From Betaproteobacteria bacterium (GTDB lineage Bacteria > Pseudomonadota > Gammaproteobacteria > Burkholderiales > Burkholderiaceae_C): 64,000 nt of DNA. The notes beneath the pieces were generated by a model. It saw only the letters and a program-made list of their open reading frames with translations, searched no databases and was not told the DNA's origin. The stretch lies in the NCBI GenBank assembly GCA_016704535.1, contig JADIZZ010000002.1:496001-560000 (forward strand), given 5' to 3'. Position 1 is the stretch's first letter; each line of letters starts with the position of its first letter. The translations under genes and the position numbers were made by a program. Below, in pieces: positions 53,955 to 61,850 of the stretch.

Positions 53955-54103
53955 CCGACCGCGGAACCGGCTTTGCCGGGCCGCTGGCCGACACCCCCCT
54001 CGGGGGGGCGCAGGCCGCGGCTCCAAGTCCGCCTGCGCGGACTTGGACGGCCAAGCAAGCAACGCCTCTGGCGTTGCGTGGAGCGCAAGCGAGCTTGGGG
54101 GCT
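53955..54103. repeat. Multi-hairpin intergenic repeat between convergent metH1 and kup
   Basis: Four hairpins lie in about 110 bases: CCGGC-TTT-GCCGG (53967-53979), CCCCCC-TC-GGGGGG (53994-54007), a 10-bp stem CCAAGTCCGC-CTGC-GCGGACTTGG (54023-54046) and GCAACGCC-TCT-GGCGTTGC (54059-54077). The first part, GGAACCGGCTTTGCCGGGCC, recurs with a few changes at 61782-61801. It could serve as a two-way terminator or a REP-like element. Confidence 0.7.
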
Positions 54104-55987
54104 CTAAATCTCGATTTTTGACCCAAGCTCGACGATGCGGTTCGTCGGCAGGTGCAGGAAGTCGGCCGCGCCGGCCGCGTTGCGGTGCATGCTGGCGAAG
54201 AGCTTCTCGCGCCACAGGGCCATGCCGCCGCCGAAGGTGGGGATGACGGTGTCGCGGCTGAGGAAGTAGCTCGTCTCCATGTCGTTGAGATGCACGCCGC
54301 GGCCCTGCAGCATCTGCAGCGCCTGCGGCACGTCGGGTTCGTTCTTGAAGCCGAAGTGCAGCGTGACCTGCCAGCAGTTGTGGCCCAGGGCCTCGATCTC
54401 GCAACGGCGGTCGAAGCCCATCCAGGGCACCTCGTGGTGCTGAACGGTCACGAAGAGGTTCTGCTCGTGCAGCACCTTGTTGTGCTTCAGGTTGTGCAGC
54501 AGCGCAAACGGCGTGCTGCCCTGCTCGGCGCTCAGGAAGACGGCCGTGCCCGGCACGCGCAGCGGCGGGCTGAGGAAGAGCGATTCCAGGAAGGGTTCCA
54601 GCTCGATGGCCTCTTCGCGCAGGCGCTCGCCCAGCAGCGCTCGGCCGCGCTTCCAGGTCACCATCAGCGTGAACATCGCACCGCCGATGAGCAGCGGGAA
54701 CCAGCCACCTTCGAGCACCTTCACGGCGTTGGCGGCGAAGAAGATGATGTCGACGAGGAAAAACAGCCCCGTGGCGCCAATGCACAGCGCCAGCGGCAGC
54801 TTCCAGGCCCAGCGGATGACGAAGAAAGTCATCACGGTGGTGATGGTCATGTCGATCGTCACCGCGATGCCGTAGGCCGAGGCCAGCGCGCCGCTGCTGC
54901 CGAAGACCACCACCGCGAAGACCACGCAGCCGTAGAGCGACCAGTTCACGAAGGGCACGTAGATCTGGCCGGTCTCGCGCACGCTGGTGTGCAGGATGCG
55001 CAGGCGCGGCAGGTAGCCCAGCTGCGTGGCCTGCTTTGTGACCGAGAAGGCGGCGGTGATGAGGGCCTGTGACGCGATCACCGTGGCCAGCGTGGCCAGC
55101 CCGATGAGCGGGAACAGTGCCCAGCCCGGCGCCATCTCGTAGAACGGGTTCTTCACGTTCTCGGGCTGGTAGAGCAGCATCGCGCCCTGGCCGAAGTAGT
55201 TGATCACCAGCGCTGGCATGACCACCGCGAACCAGGCCAGGCGTATGGGTCGCTTGCCGAAGTGGCCGAGGTCGGCGTACAGCGCCTCGGCGCCGGTGAC
55301 GCACAGCACCACCGCGCCCAGCGCCACGAAGGCCGTGCCCGGGTGCGCGGCCATGAAGCCCAGCGCGTAGTGCGGCGACAGCGCCACCAGCACCTGCGGG
55401 TGCTGCACGATGTGCGGCACCCCCAGCACCACCAGCACGGCGAACCACAGCAGCGTGACGGGGCCGAACATGCGCCCGACGACCGCGGTGCCGAAGCGCT
55501 GCGCGGTGAACAGCAGCGTCAGCACCACCAGCGTGACGGGCACGATGAAGCGGTGCAGCGCGGGCGCGGCCACCTCCAGGCCCTCGACGGCCGAAAGCAC
55601 GCTGATGGCCGGCGTGATGACGCCGTCGCCGAAGAAGATGGCGGTGCCGAAGACGCCCACCAGCAGCAAGCCGCTGCGAAGCTTCGGCCGGTCCTTCACC
55701 GCCTGCGAGGCCAGCGCGAGCATGGCGATGAGTCCGCCCTCGCCGTGGTTGTCGGCGCGCAGGATGAGCACCACGTACTTCAGCGAGACGATGACCGTCA
55801 GCGTCCAGAAGACCAGCGACAGGATGCCCAGCACGTTGTCGGGCGTCAGCGGCACGCGGCCGTGCGCGAAGACTTCCTTCAGCGCGTAGAGCGGGCTGGT
55901 GCCGATGTCGCCGTAGACGACGCCGATGGCCGCCAGCGTGAGGGCAGCCAGGGCGCCGGGGGTCTTGGGGTTCGCTTCGGCGCTCAT
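54104..55987 (-). CDS. kup: Low-affinity potassium transporter
   Basis: A protein of 627 residues from ATG 55987. The KUP family signature is at the start (LTLAAIGVVYGDIGTSPLYA, then GILSLVFWTLTVIVSLKYVV), followed by 12 transmembrane helices with FFGDGVITPAISVLSAVEGL, and a cytoplasmic C-terminal domain (NKVLHEQNLFVTVQHHEVPW). It is a K+/H+ symporter of the inner membrane. It lies downstream of gshA on the same strand, 86 bases apart. Confidence 0.95.
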   Translation of the reverse strand: MSAEANPKTPGALAALTLAAIGVVYGDIGTSPLYALKEVFAHGRVPLTPDNVLGILSLVFWTLTVIVSLKYVVLILRADNHGEGGLIAMLALASQAVKDRPKLRSGLLLVGVFGTAIFFGDGVITPAISVLSAVEGLEVAAPALHRFIVPVTLVVLTLLFTAQRFGTAVVGRMFGPVTLLWFAVLVVLGVPHIVQHPQVLVALSPHYALGFMAAHPGTAFVALGAVVLCVTGAEALYADLGHFGKRPIRLAWFAVVMPALVINYFGQGAMLLYQPENVKNPFYEMAPGWALFPLIGLATLATVIASQALITAAFSVTKQATQLGYLPRLRILHTSVRETGQIYVPFVNWSLYGCVVFAVVVFGSSGALASAYGIAVTIDMTITTVMTFFVIRWAWKLPLALCIGATGLFFLVDIIFFAANAVKVLEGGWFPLLIGGAMFTLMVTWKRGRALLGERLREEAIELEPFLESLFLSPPLRVPGTAVFLSAEQGSTPFALLHNLKHNKVLHEQNLFVTVQHHEVPWMGFDRRCEIEALGHNCWQVTLHFGFKNEPDVPQALQMLQGRGVHLNDMETSYFLSRDTVIPTFGGGMALWREKLFASMHRNAAGAADFLHLPTNRIVELGSKIEI

Positions 55988-56073
55988 GGGGGCAAGGCCA
56001 TTGTGCGCGACCGCAGGGCGCTCCTGTTGCGGCGCAGCATCGGTGCGCGACGCGGGGGCTGTGCTTGCTCGGG

Positions 56074-57366
56074 CTACTCGTCGTTCTCGGCGTCCGGGTC
56101 GGTGGCTTCCAGTTCGTAGGACGCCGCCACCATCGCCAGGCGGCCGATCACGCCGTACATGTAGAACCGGTTGGGTGCGCTGACGCCAGGCTTGCTGCCG
56201 GGTTTGGGCAGCGTGCTGCTGCCGGCAAAGGCCAGCGGCACGTAGCGCGAGCCGGGGGCGCACAGGCTCTCGTCGGCGTTGCGATCGGCATGCACGCGGT
56301 AGAAGCCGCCAACGACGTAGCGGTCGATCATCATCACCACCGGCTCGGCCACGGCGTCGTGGATGCGCTCGTAGGTGGGCACGCCTTCCTGGATGATGAG
56401 CTCGTCGGGCACACGGCCCTCGCTGACCAGGCCTTCGCGTCCGCGCATCACGCGCTCGGGGTCGTCGAGTTCCTTCACGTCGCGCACGGTCAGGATGCCC
56501 TGGCCGCCGGCGTTGTCGGCCTTCACGACGACGAACGGCTTCTCGTTGATGCCGTACTCCTTGTACTTGCGCCGCACCTTGGTCAGCAGCGCGTCGACGT
56601 TGCCCTTCACGCAGTCCAGGCCGCCTGCGGTGTCGAAGTCGACCTTGCCGCACTGCGCGTGCATCGGGTTGATGAGCCAGGGGTCCATGCCCAGCAGCTT
56701 GGCGAACTTCTTGGCCACCTCTTCGTAGCTCTGGAAGTGGCGGCTCTTGCGCCGCATGGGCCAGCCGGCATGCAGCGGCGGCAGCAGGTACTGCTCGTGC
56801 AGGTGCTGCAGCGAACGCGGCACGCCGGCGCTGAGGTCGTTGTTGAGCAGGATGGTGCAGGGGTCGAAGTTCTTCAGCCCCAGGCGGCCGCGGGTGCGCA
56901 GCAGCGGCTCCAGCAGCAGCTCGCTACCGTCGGGCAGCGCGAGAGGCGTGGGGCTATCGACGGCCGGGTCCATCGAGCCCAGGCGCACGTTCAGGCCGGC
57001 CTGGGTGAAGACCTGCACCAGGGTCTGCAGGTTCTCGAGGTAGAAGCTGCTGGCCAGGCGGCTGCCGGGCACGAGCAGCAGGTTCTTGGCCTCGGGGCAG
57101 ATCTTCTCGATGGCTGCCATCGCCGCCTGCACGGCCAGCGGCAGCATCTCGGGCGTCAGGTTGTTGAAGGTGGTGGGGAAGAGGTTGGTATCCACCGGTG
57201 CAAGCTTGAAGCCGGCGTTGCGCAGGTCGGCCGAGGTGTAGAACGGTGGCGTGTGCTCCATCCATTCCAGCCGGAACCAGCGTTCGATGGCCGGCATCGA
57301 CTCAAGCACGCGTTGTTCGAGCTCGTTGATGGGCCCTGTGAGGGCTGTGGTGAGATGGGGGACCAT
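56074..57366 (-). CDS. gshA: Glutamate-cysteine ligase (betaproteobacterial type)
   Basis: A protein of 430 residues, the compact ATP-dependent type common in betaproteobacteria and not homologous to E. coli GshA over its length. It has ESMPAIERWFRLEWMEHTPP near the N-terminus, FVVVKADNAGGQGILTVRDV (nucleotide-binding part) and APNRFYMYGVIGRLAMVAAS at the end. It catalyses the first step of glutathione synthesis. It lies between the amtB terminator and kup; no gshB is in the window. Confidence 0.92.
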   Translation of the reverse strand: MVPHLTTALTGPINELEQRVLESMPAIERWFRLEWMEHTPPFYTSADLRNAGFKLAPVDTNLFPTTFNNLTPEMLPLAVQAAMAAIEKICPEAKNLLLVPGSRLASSFYLENLQTLVQVFTQAGLNVRLGSMDPAVDSPTPLALPDGSELLLEPLLRTRGRLGLKNFDPCTILLNNDLSAGVPRSLQHLHEQYLLPPLHAGWPMRRKSRHFQSYEEVAKKFAKLLGMDPWLINPMHAQCGKVDFDTAGGLDCVKGNVDALLTKVRRKYKEYGINEKPFVVVKADNAGGQGILTVRDVKELDDPERVMRGREGLVSEGRVPDELIIQEGVPTYERIHDAVAEPVVMMIDRYVVGGFYRVHADRNADESLCAPGSRYVPLAFAGSSTLPKPGSKPGVSAPNRFYMYGVIGRLAMVAASYELEATDPDAENDE

Positions 57367-57459
57367 GGCAAGTTCTGCGGGACGGGAGGCAGATTCTAGG
57401 GATTTGCCCTGAGGGCCGTGCGGCCGCGTCGGCGCCGACCCTGGGTGCGGCCGGGCATG

Positions 57460-57487
57460 AAAAAGGGGCTGCCCCTGGCAGCCCCTT
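57460..57487 (-). terminator. Rho-independent terminator of amtB
   Basis: On the minus strand an 11-bp perfect stem (AAGGGGCTGCC / GGCAGCCCCTT) with a 3-nt loop is followed by a run of T (the A-run 57460-57464 on the given strand). It lies 22 bases after the amtB stop and separates glnK-amtB from gshA. Confidence 0.9.
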
Positions 57488-57509
57488 GTCGCTTGGCTTG
57501 GACGCCGGC

Positions 57510-59024
57510 TTACTTGCTGTAGGCCGTCTCGCCGTGCGAGGTGATGTCCAGACCTTCGCGCTCTTCCTCTTCCGGTACGCGCAGGCCGATGGTCATGTCG
57601 ACGATCTTGTACGACACGAAGGCCACGACCGCCGACCAGATCACCGTCACACCCACGGCCTTGGCCTGGATAAGCAGCTGGGCGAAGACGCCGTTGCTGC
57701 CCACGGTGGCCGTGACCCAGTCGGTGACCAGGCCCGGGCCGCCCAGTGCCTGGTTGTTGAACACGCCGGTGAGCAGCGCGCCGATGATGCCGCCGACACC
57801 GTGGACGCCGAACACGTCCAGCGAGTCGTCAGCGCCCAGCATCTTCTTCAGGCCGTTCACGCCCCACAGGCAGACGAAGCCGGCGATGGCACCGATCACC
57901 AGGCCACCGACGATGCCCACGTTGCCCGCGGCCGGCGTGATGGCCACCAGGCCAGCGACAGCACCCGAGGCGGCACCCAGCATCGAGGCCTTGCCCTTCA
58001 GCAGCGCTTCACCGGCACACCAGGCCAGCACCGCGGCCGCGGTGGCCGACAGCGTGTTCAGGAAGGCCAGCGCGGCGCTGTTGCCCGCTTCCAAAGCCGA
58101 GCCGGCGTTGAAGCCGAACCAGCCCACCCACAGCAGCGAGGCACCGACCATGGTCAGCGGCAGGCTGTGCGGCGCCATGGATTCCTTGCCATAGCCGACG
58201 CGCTTGCCCACCATGTACGCACCCACGATGCCGGCGACGGCCGCGTTGATGTGCACCACGGTGCCGCCCGCGAAGTCGAGCGCACCCCACTGCCAGATCA
58301 GACCGGCCTTGCCGTTCATCTCGTCGACCACGGCGGCGCTGGTGTAGGCGTCCGGGCCCATCCAGTACCAGACCATGTGGGCCACCGGCGCGTAGCTGAA
58401 GGTGAACCACAGCGTGACGAACAGCAGCACCGCGCTGAACTTGATGCGTTCGGCGAAGGCGCCGACGATCAGGCCGCAGGTGATGGCCGCGAAGGTGGCC
58501 TGGAAGACCACGAACACGATCTCGGGGATGACGACACCCTTGCTGAAGGTGGCGCCCATCGCGAACGTGCCGGTGGCCGGGTCGAAGACCCCCTTCAGGA
58601 ACAGCCGGTCGAAGCCGCCGATGAAGGCATTGCCCTCGGTGAAGGCCAGGCTGTAGCCGTAGACCACCCACAGCACGGTGATCAGTGCGAAGACCACGAA
58701 AACCTGCATCAGCACGCTCAGGATGTTCTTGCTGCGCACCAGGCCGCCGTAGAAGAGCGCCAGGCCGGGGATGGCCATCATGATGACGAGCAGGGTCGAC
58801 ACGAGCATCCAGCTCACGTCGCCCTTGTTGGGCACCGGGGCGGCGGCGGCCGGGGCCGATGCGGCCTCGGCCGCTGCTGCAGCGGGGGCGGCGGCAGCGG
58901 CAGGCGCCATCACCGCAGCAGAAGAAGCTGCGGCCGATGCAGCATCGGCGGCCTGCGCGAACGACGTGCCGGCGAAGCCCAGGACCGCAAGGCCCAGGGC
59001 GAGAGTCGCAAGTAGTTTTTTCAT
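57510..59024 (-). CDS. amtB: Ammonium transporter
   Basis: A protein of 504 residues with a cleavable leader (LLATLALGLAVLGFAGTSFA) and a long Ala-rich mature N-terminus (AADAASAAASSAAVMAPAAA...), then 11 transmembrane helices of the Amt/MEP/Rh family. The twin-His pore is visible in FAGGTVVHINAAVAGIV and DVFGVHGVGGIIGALLTGVF. It imports ammonium and is blocked by the P-II protein encoded just upstream. The operon ends at a strong terminator. Confidence 0.96.
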   Translation of the reverse strand: MKKLLATLALGLAVLGFAGTSFAQAADAASAAASSAAVMAPAAAAAPAAAAAEAASAPAAAAPVPNKGDVSWMLVSTLLVIMMAIPGLALFYGGLVRSKNILSVLMQVFVVFALITVLWVVYGYSLAFTEGNAFIGGFDRLFLKGVFDPATGTFAMGATFSKGVVIPEIVFVVFQATFAAITCGLIVGAFAERIKFSAVLLFVTLWFTFSYAPVAHMVWYWMGPDAYTSAAVVDEMNGKAGLIWQWGALDFAGGTVVHINAAVAGIVGAYMVGKRVGYGKESMAPHSLPLTMVGASLLWVGWFGFNAGSALEAGNSAALAFLNTLSATAAAVLAWCAGEALLKGKASMLGAASGAVAGLVAITPAAGNVGIVGGLVIGAIAGFVCLWGVNGLKKMLGADDSLDVFGVHGVGGIIGALLTGVFNNQALGGPGLVTDWVTATVGSNGVFAQLLIQAKAVGVTVIWSAVVAFVSYKIVDMTIGLRVPEEEEREGLDITSHGETAYSK

Positions 59025-59053
59025 GATGTGGGGTTGTTTGCAGGTGCTGATGT

Positions 59054-59392
59054 TCAGAGCGCGTCCTTGCCGGTTTCACCGGTACGGATGCGGACCACCT
59101 GGTCGAGCGTGGTGACGAAGATCTTCCCGTCGCCGATCTTCCCGGTGCGGGCCGAGCCTTCGATGGCCTCGATGACGCGGTCGACGATGGCGTCGTCCAC
59201 CGCGGCCTCGATCTTCACCTTGGGCAGGAAGTCGACCACGTATTCCGCGCCGCGGTAGAGCTCGGTGTGGCCTTTCTGGCGCCCGAAGCCCTTGACTTCG
59301 GTCACCGTGATGCCCTGGACGCCGATGCCGCTGAGGGCCTCGCGCACTTCGTCCAGCTTGAAGGGCTTGACGATCGCTGTCACCATTTTCAT
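59054..59392 (-). CDS. glnK: P-II nitrogen regulatory protein
   Basis: 112 residues; P-II signatures are KPFKLDEVREALSGIGVQGI, the T-loop GHTELYRGAEYVVDFLPK with uridylylation Tyr51, and the C-terminal signature GDGKIFVTTLDQVVRIRTGE. It senses ATP/ADP and 2-oxoglutarate and gates AmtB. The gene order stub porin-glnK-amtB and the sigma-54 promoter upstream make this GlnK rather than the constitutive GlnB. Confidence 0.94.
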   Translation of the reverse strand: MKMVTAIVKPFKLDEVREALSGIGVQGITVTEVKGFGRQKGHTELYRGAEYVVDFLPKVKIEAAVDDAIVDRVIEAIEGSARTGKIGDGKIFVTTLDQVVRIRTGETGKDAL

Positions 59393-59420
59393 TTCATGTG
59401 CCTCGCTCAGTGGGTGGCCT

Positions 59421-59573
59421 TCAAAGGGCCTTGGACAGGGTGAGAACGACGCGCGACTTGTACTTGCTGGTCAGTGCGGCGTTGGTGCTGGAGGGACTGC
59501 CCTCGGCCTGAATGGCCAGGGGCGCCGAAGCCAGTGCGGCAGCAGCGGCCCGTATCGGTACGGTGAATTTCAT
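59421..59573 (-). pseudogene. Internally deleted TorF-type porin gene (50 codons left)
   Basis: The frame encodes a signal peptide (MKFTVPIRAAAAALASAPLA), then ALTSKYKSR and VVLTLSKAL before the stop. TorF-family putative porins, usually about 240 residues and commonly found just before glnK-amtB, begin with a leader plus NVALTSKYKFRG-like strand and end in a VVLTLSK-like strand. The middle of the barrel is missing, leaving N- and C-terminal strands joined in frame. The open frame is preserved, so glnK translation downstream (28 bases) is undisturbed. Confidence 0.65.
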
Positions 59574-59624
59574 GTCAGCAGGCTCCAGGGGATGAGGGCA
59601 AGTTCGAGGTCCTGGCAGCGGTGA

Positions 59625-59640
59625 TGCAGCTTCTGTGCCA
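59625..59640 (-). promoter_or_regulatory. Sigma-54 (RpoN) promoter of the glnK-amtB operon
   Basis: On the minus strand TGGCACAGAAGCTGCA matches the -24/-12 consensus TGGCACRNNNNTTGCW at every defined position except one (C for T). The GG and GC dinucleotides are 10 bp apart as required. It would start transcription near 59614, about 40 nt before the porin stub. Nitrogen control of glnK-amtB by sigma-54 is the rule in proteobacteria. Confidence 0.8.
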
Positions 59641-59701
59641 TCTCGGTCGCGAGGTCTGCGGCACCTTGTTGAGGCAGCGTCACTGAGGCAGTCTTCCGCT
59701 A

Positions 59702-59745
59702 TGCACCAAAAGCGTGCGCACCCCCCAAGCTCCCCCCTTTGGTGC
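59702..59745. promoter_or_regulatory. NtrC-like enhancer region
   Basis: GCACC-AAAAG-CGTGC (59703-59717) resembles the NtrC site GCACYNNNNNRGTGC with one deviation. A second half-site TTTGGTGC (59738-59745) forms a perfect 8-bp inverted repeat with GCACCAAA (59703-59710). The sites lie about 60-105 bp upstream of the -24 element of the glnK promoter, the usual enhancer distance. Confidence 0.6.
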
Positions 59746-59801
59746 GAGCCGGCCGCGCTCGGACGCTGCCGAGAATGGGCTGCAGCAAAGGGGGAATGTG
59801 C

Positions 59802-61325
59802 ATGTCGCTGGCCATGGTTTTCAGCCGCGCACTGGACGGGCTCGAGGCACCCGAGGTGCGCGTGGAGGTGCAGCTGGCCAATGGCCTGCCCAGCTTCACG
59901 CTGGTGGGCCTGGCCGATACCGAAGTCAAGGAGTCGCGCGAGCGGGTGCGGGCCGCGCTACAGCAGAGCGGCTTCGCCTTCCCGCACAACAAGCGAATCA
60001 CCGTCAATCTGGCGCCGGCTGACTTGCCCAAGGAGTCCGGGCGTTTCGACCTGCCCATCGCGCTGGGTATCCTGGCCGCGGCCGGGCAGCTGGACGCTGC
60101 GCGGCTGGCAGTTTGCGAGTTTGCCGGGGAGCTGTCATTGGCCGGCGAATTGCGACCGGTGCGCGGTGCGCTGGCACTGGCACTGGCGGCGCGCCGCGCC
60201 GGCGCAGCGCGCTCGCTCGTTCTGCCGTCAGTGAGTGCTCGCGCCGCGGCCCAGGTGCCTGACCTTGATGTACGCGCCGCCGACACGCTGGCCGAGGTTG
60301 TGGCGGCGCTGCTGGCCGGCGACGCCGCCGTACCGTTGCCGTTGGCCTTGCCCTTGCCACGCGTGCAGGCGCCGCCAGGGCCCGATCTGCGCGAGGTCAA
60401 GGGTCAGGCCGCGGCCAAGCGTGCGCTGGAGATCGCGGCCGCTGGCGGCCACAGCCTGCTGCTCGTCGGCCCGCCTGGCACGGGCAAGAGCATGCTGGCG
60501 CAGCGCCTGCCCGGTCTGCTGCCGCCGCCCGACGGCGATGAGGCGCTGGCCAGCGCCGCACTGCTGGGCTTGACGGCGGCCGGGGCCGACACACGCCCCT
60601 ACGGACAGCGGCCTGTGCGGGGCCCACACCACACGGCCAGCGCGGTGGCGTTGGTGGGCGGCGGTTCGCCGCCGCGGCCTGGGGAGATTTCGCTCGCCCA
60701 CGGCGGTGTGCTCTTTCTCGATGAGACGCCGGAGTTCCCACGTGCCGCGCTCGAGGCCTTGCGCGAGCCGCTGGAAACCGGCCGCATCACGATCTCGCGC
60801 GCCGCACGCCAGGCAACCTTTCCGGCGCGTTTCCAGCTCGTTGCGGCCATGAACCCCTGCCCCTGTGGCTGGCTGGGCGCGCCCGCCCGTACAGGCAAGG
60901 CCTGCCGTTGCACGCCCGAGGCGGTGGCCCGCTACCAGGGCCGGCTTTCAGGGCCGCTGCTGGATCGGATCGACCTGCAGGTCGAGGTGCTCGCGGCATC
61001 CGCAGCCGAATTGCTCGCGTTGCCCGACGGTGAAGCCAGCGCCGTGGTGGCTGAGCGCGTGGCCCTGGCTCGAGAGCGCGCATTGCAGCGCCAGGGCGTA
61101 CCCAATGCGATGCTGGAGGCTGGGCGGATCGATGGCTGCTGCCACCTGGATGCGCCCGCGGCCCACTTCGCGCGCAGCGCGGCCGAGCGGCTGGGCTGGA
61201 GCGGCCGCCGCCTGCACCGCTGCCTGAAGGTGGCGCGCACCATCGCCGACCTGGCAGGCAGCGAGCACCTCGCCACGGTGCACGTGGCCGAAGCGCTGCA
61301 GCTGCAGCGTGTGCTGGCCGGCTGA
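59802..61325 (+). CDS. comM: ComM-like Mg-chelatase family ATPase
   Basis: A protein of 507 residues from ATG 59802 (an ATG at 59796 is possible). The N-terminal Lon-type domain (LPSFTLVGLADTEVKESRER, ITVNLAPADLPKESGRFDLP) is followed by an AAA+ module with Walker A LLVGPPGTGKSM and Walker B GGVLFLDE, and a C-terminal lid with AAMNPCPCGWLG Cys. ComM is a hexameric helicase that extends strand exchange during natural transformation. Divergent from the glnK promoter region. Confidence 0.93.
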   Translation: MSLAMVFSRALDGLEAPEVRVEVQLANGLPSFTLVGLADTEVKESRERVRAALQQSGFAFPHNKRITVNLAPADLPKESGRFDLPIALGILAAAGQLDAARLAVCEFAGELSLAGELRPVRGALALALAARRAGAARSLVLPSVSARAAAQVPDLDVRAADTLAEVVAALLAGDAAVPLPLALPLPRVQAPPGPDLREVKGQAAAKRALEIAAAGGHSLLLVGPPGTGKSMLAQRLPGLLPPPDGDEALASAALLGLTAAGADTRPYGQRPVRGPHHTASAVALVGGGSPPRPGEISLAHGGVLFLDETPEFPRAALEALREPLETGRITISRAARQATFPARFQLVAAMNPCPCGWLGAPARTGKACRCTPEAVARYQGRLSGPLLDRIDLQVEVLAASAAELLALPDGEASAVVAERVALARERALQRQGVPNAMLEAGRIDGCCHLDAPAAHFARSAAERLGWSGRRLHRCLKVARTIADLAGSEHLATVHVAEALQLQRVLAG

Positions 61326-61369
61326 GAGCGGCTGTCTCTGTCGGCCCCTTGGGGCTTGCTCCCGCCGCC

Positions 61370-61732
61370 TCAGGCCCGCGACGCCAGGTGCGCAGTCCAG
61401 TCTTCAGCGTCGAAGCCCACCGTGATGCGGCCGTCGGCCCACTCGACCACCGGCCGCTTGACGATGCTGGCCTGGGCCAGCATCAAGGGGCGTGCCGACG
61501 CCGCGTCCACCACGGTCGCCTGCGTGGCGGCGTCGAGCTTGCGCCAGGTCGTGCCCTTGCGGTTGAGCAGCGACTCCCAGCCCACGGCCTGCAGCCAGAC
61601 GTCGAGCCGGGCTTCGGGCACGCCGGCCTTCTTGAAGTCGTGGAAATGATGCGCGACGGCGTGCTCGCCGAGCCAGGCGCGGGCCCGCTTGACGGTGTCG
61701 CAATTCGGGATGCCGTAGACGGTGATGTTCAT
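61370..61732 (-). CDS. ArsC/Spx-family protein (YffB-like)
   Basis: 120 residues. MNITVYGIPNCDTVKRARAW has one active-site-like Cys11 in a thioredoxin fold; LLNRKGTTWRKLD and ASIVKRPVVEWADGRITVGF complete the ArsC/Spx/YffB pattern. YffB members reduce thiols or bind glutathione but are not proven arsenate reductases, and the arsenate-specific Arg cluster cannot be verified by eye. It lies upstream of no arsenic gene. Confidence 0.87.
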   Translation of the reverse strand: MNITVYGIPNCDTVKRARAWLGEHAVAHHFHDFKKAGVPEARLDVWLQAVGWESLLNRKGTTWRKLDAATQATVVDAASARPLMLAQASIVKRPVVEWADGRITVGFDAEDWTAHLASRA

Positions 61733-61778
61733 GGAAAGTGCGCAAGAACAGTCGGTGCAGTCGACCCAGCAGACGCCG

Positions 61779-61845
61779 TGGAACGGGCTCCGCCGGGCCG
61801 CTGGCGTTGCCCCCTTGAGGGCGAGCGGCGCAGCCGCTTCGAGGG
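61779..61845. repeat. Second copy of the hairpin-rich intergenic repeat
   Basis: GGAACGGGCTCCGCCGGGCC (61782-61801) matches GGAACCGGCTTTGCCGGGCC of the 53.96-kb copy with three changes, and both continue into GCTGGC and a C-run/G-run hairpin. An additional hairpin AGCGGC-GCA-GCCGCT lies at 61824-61838. Lies between the ArsC-like gene and priA. Confidence 0.65.
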
Positions 61846-61850
61846 TGGTC

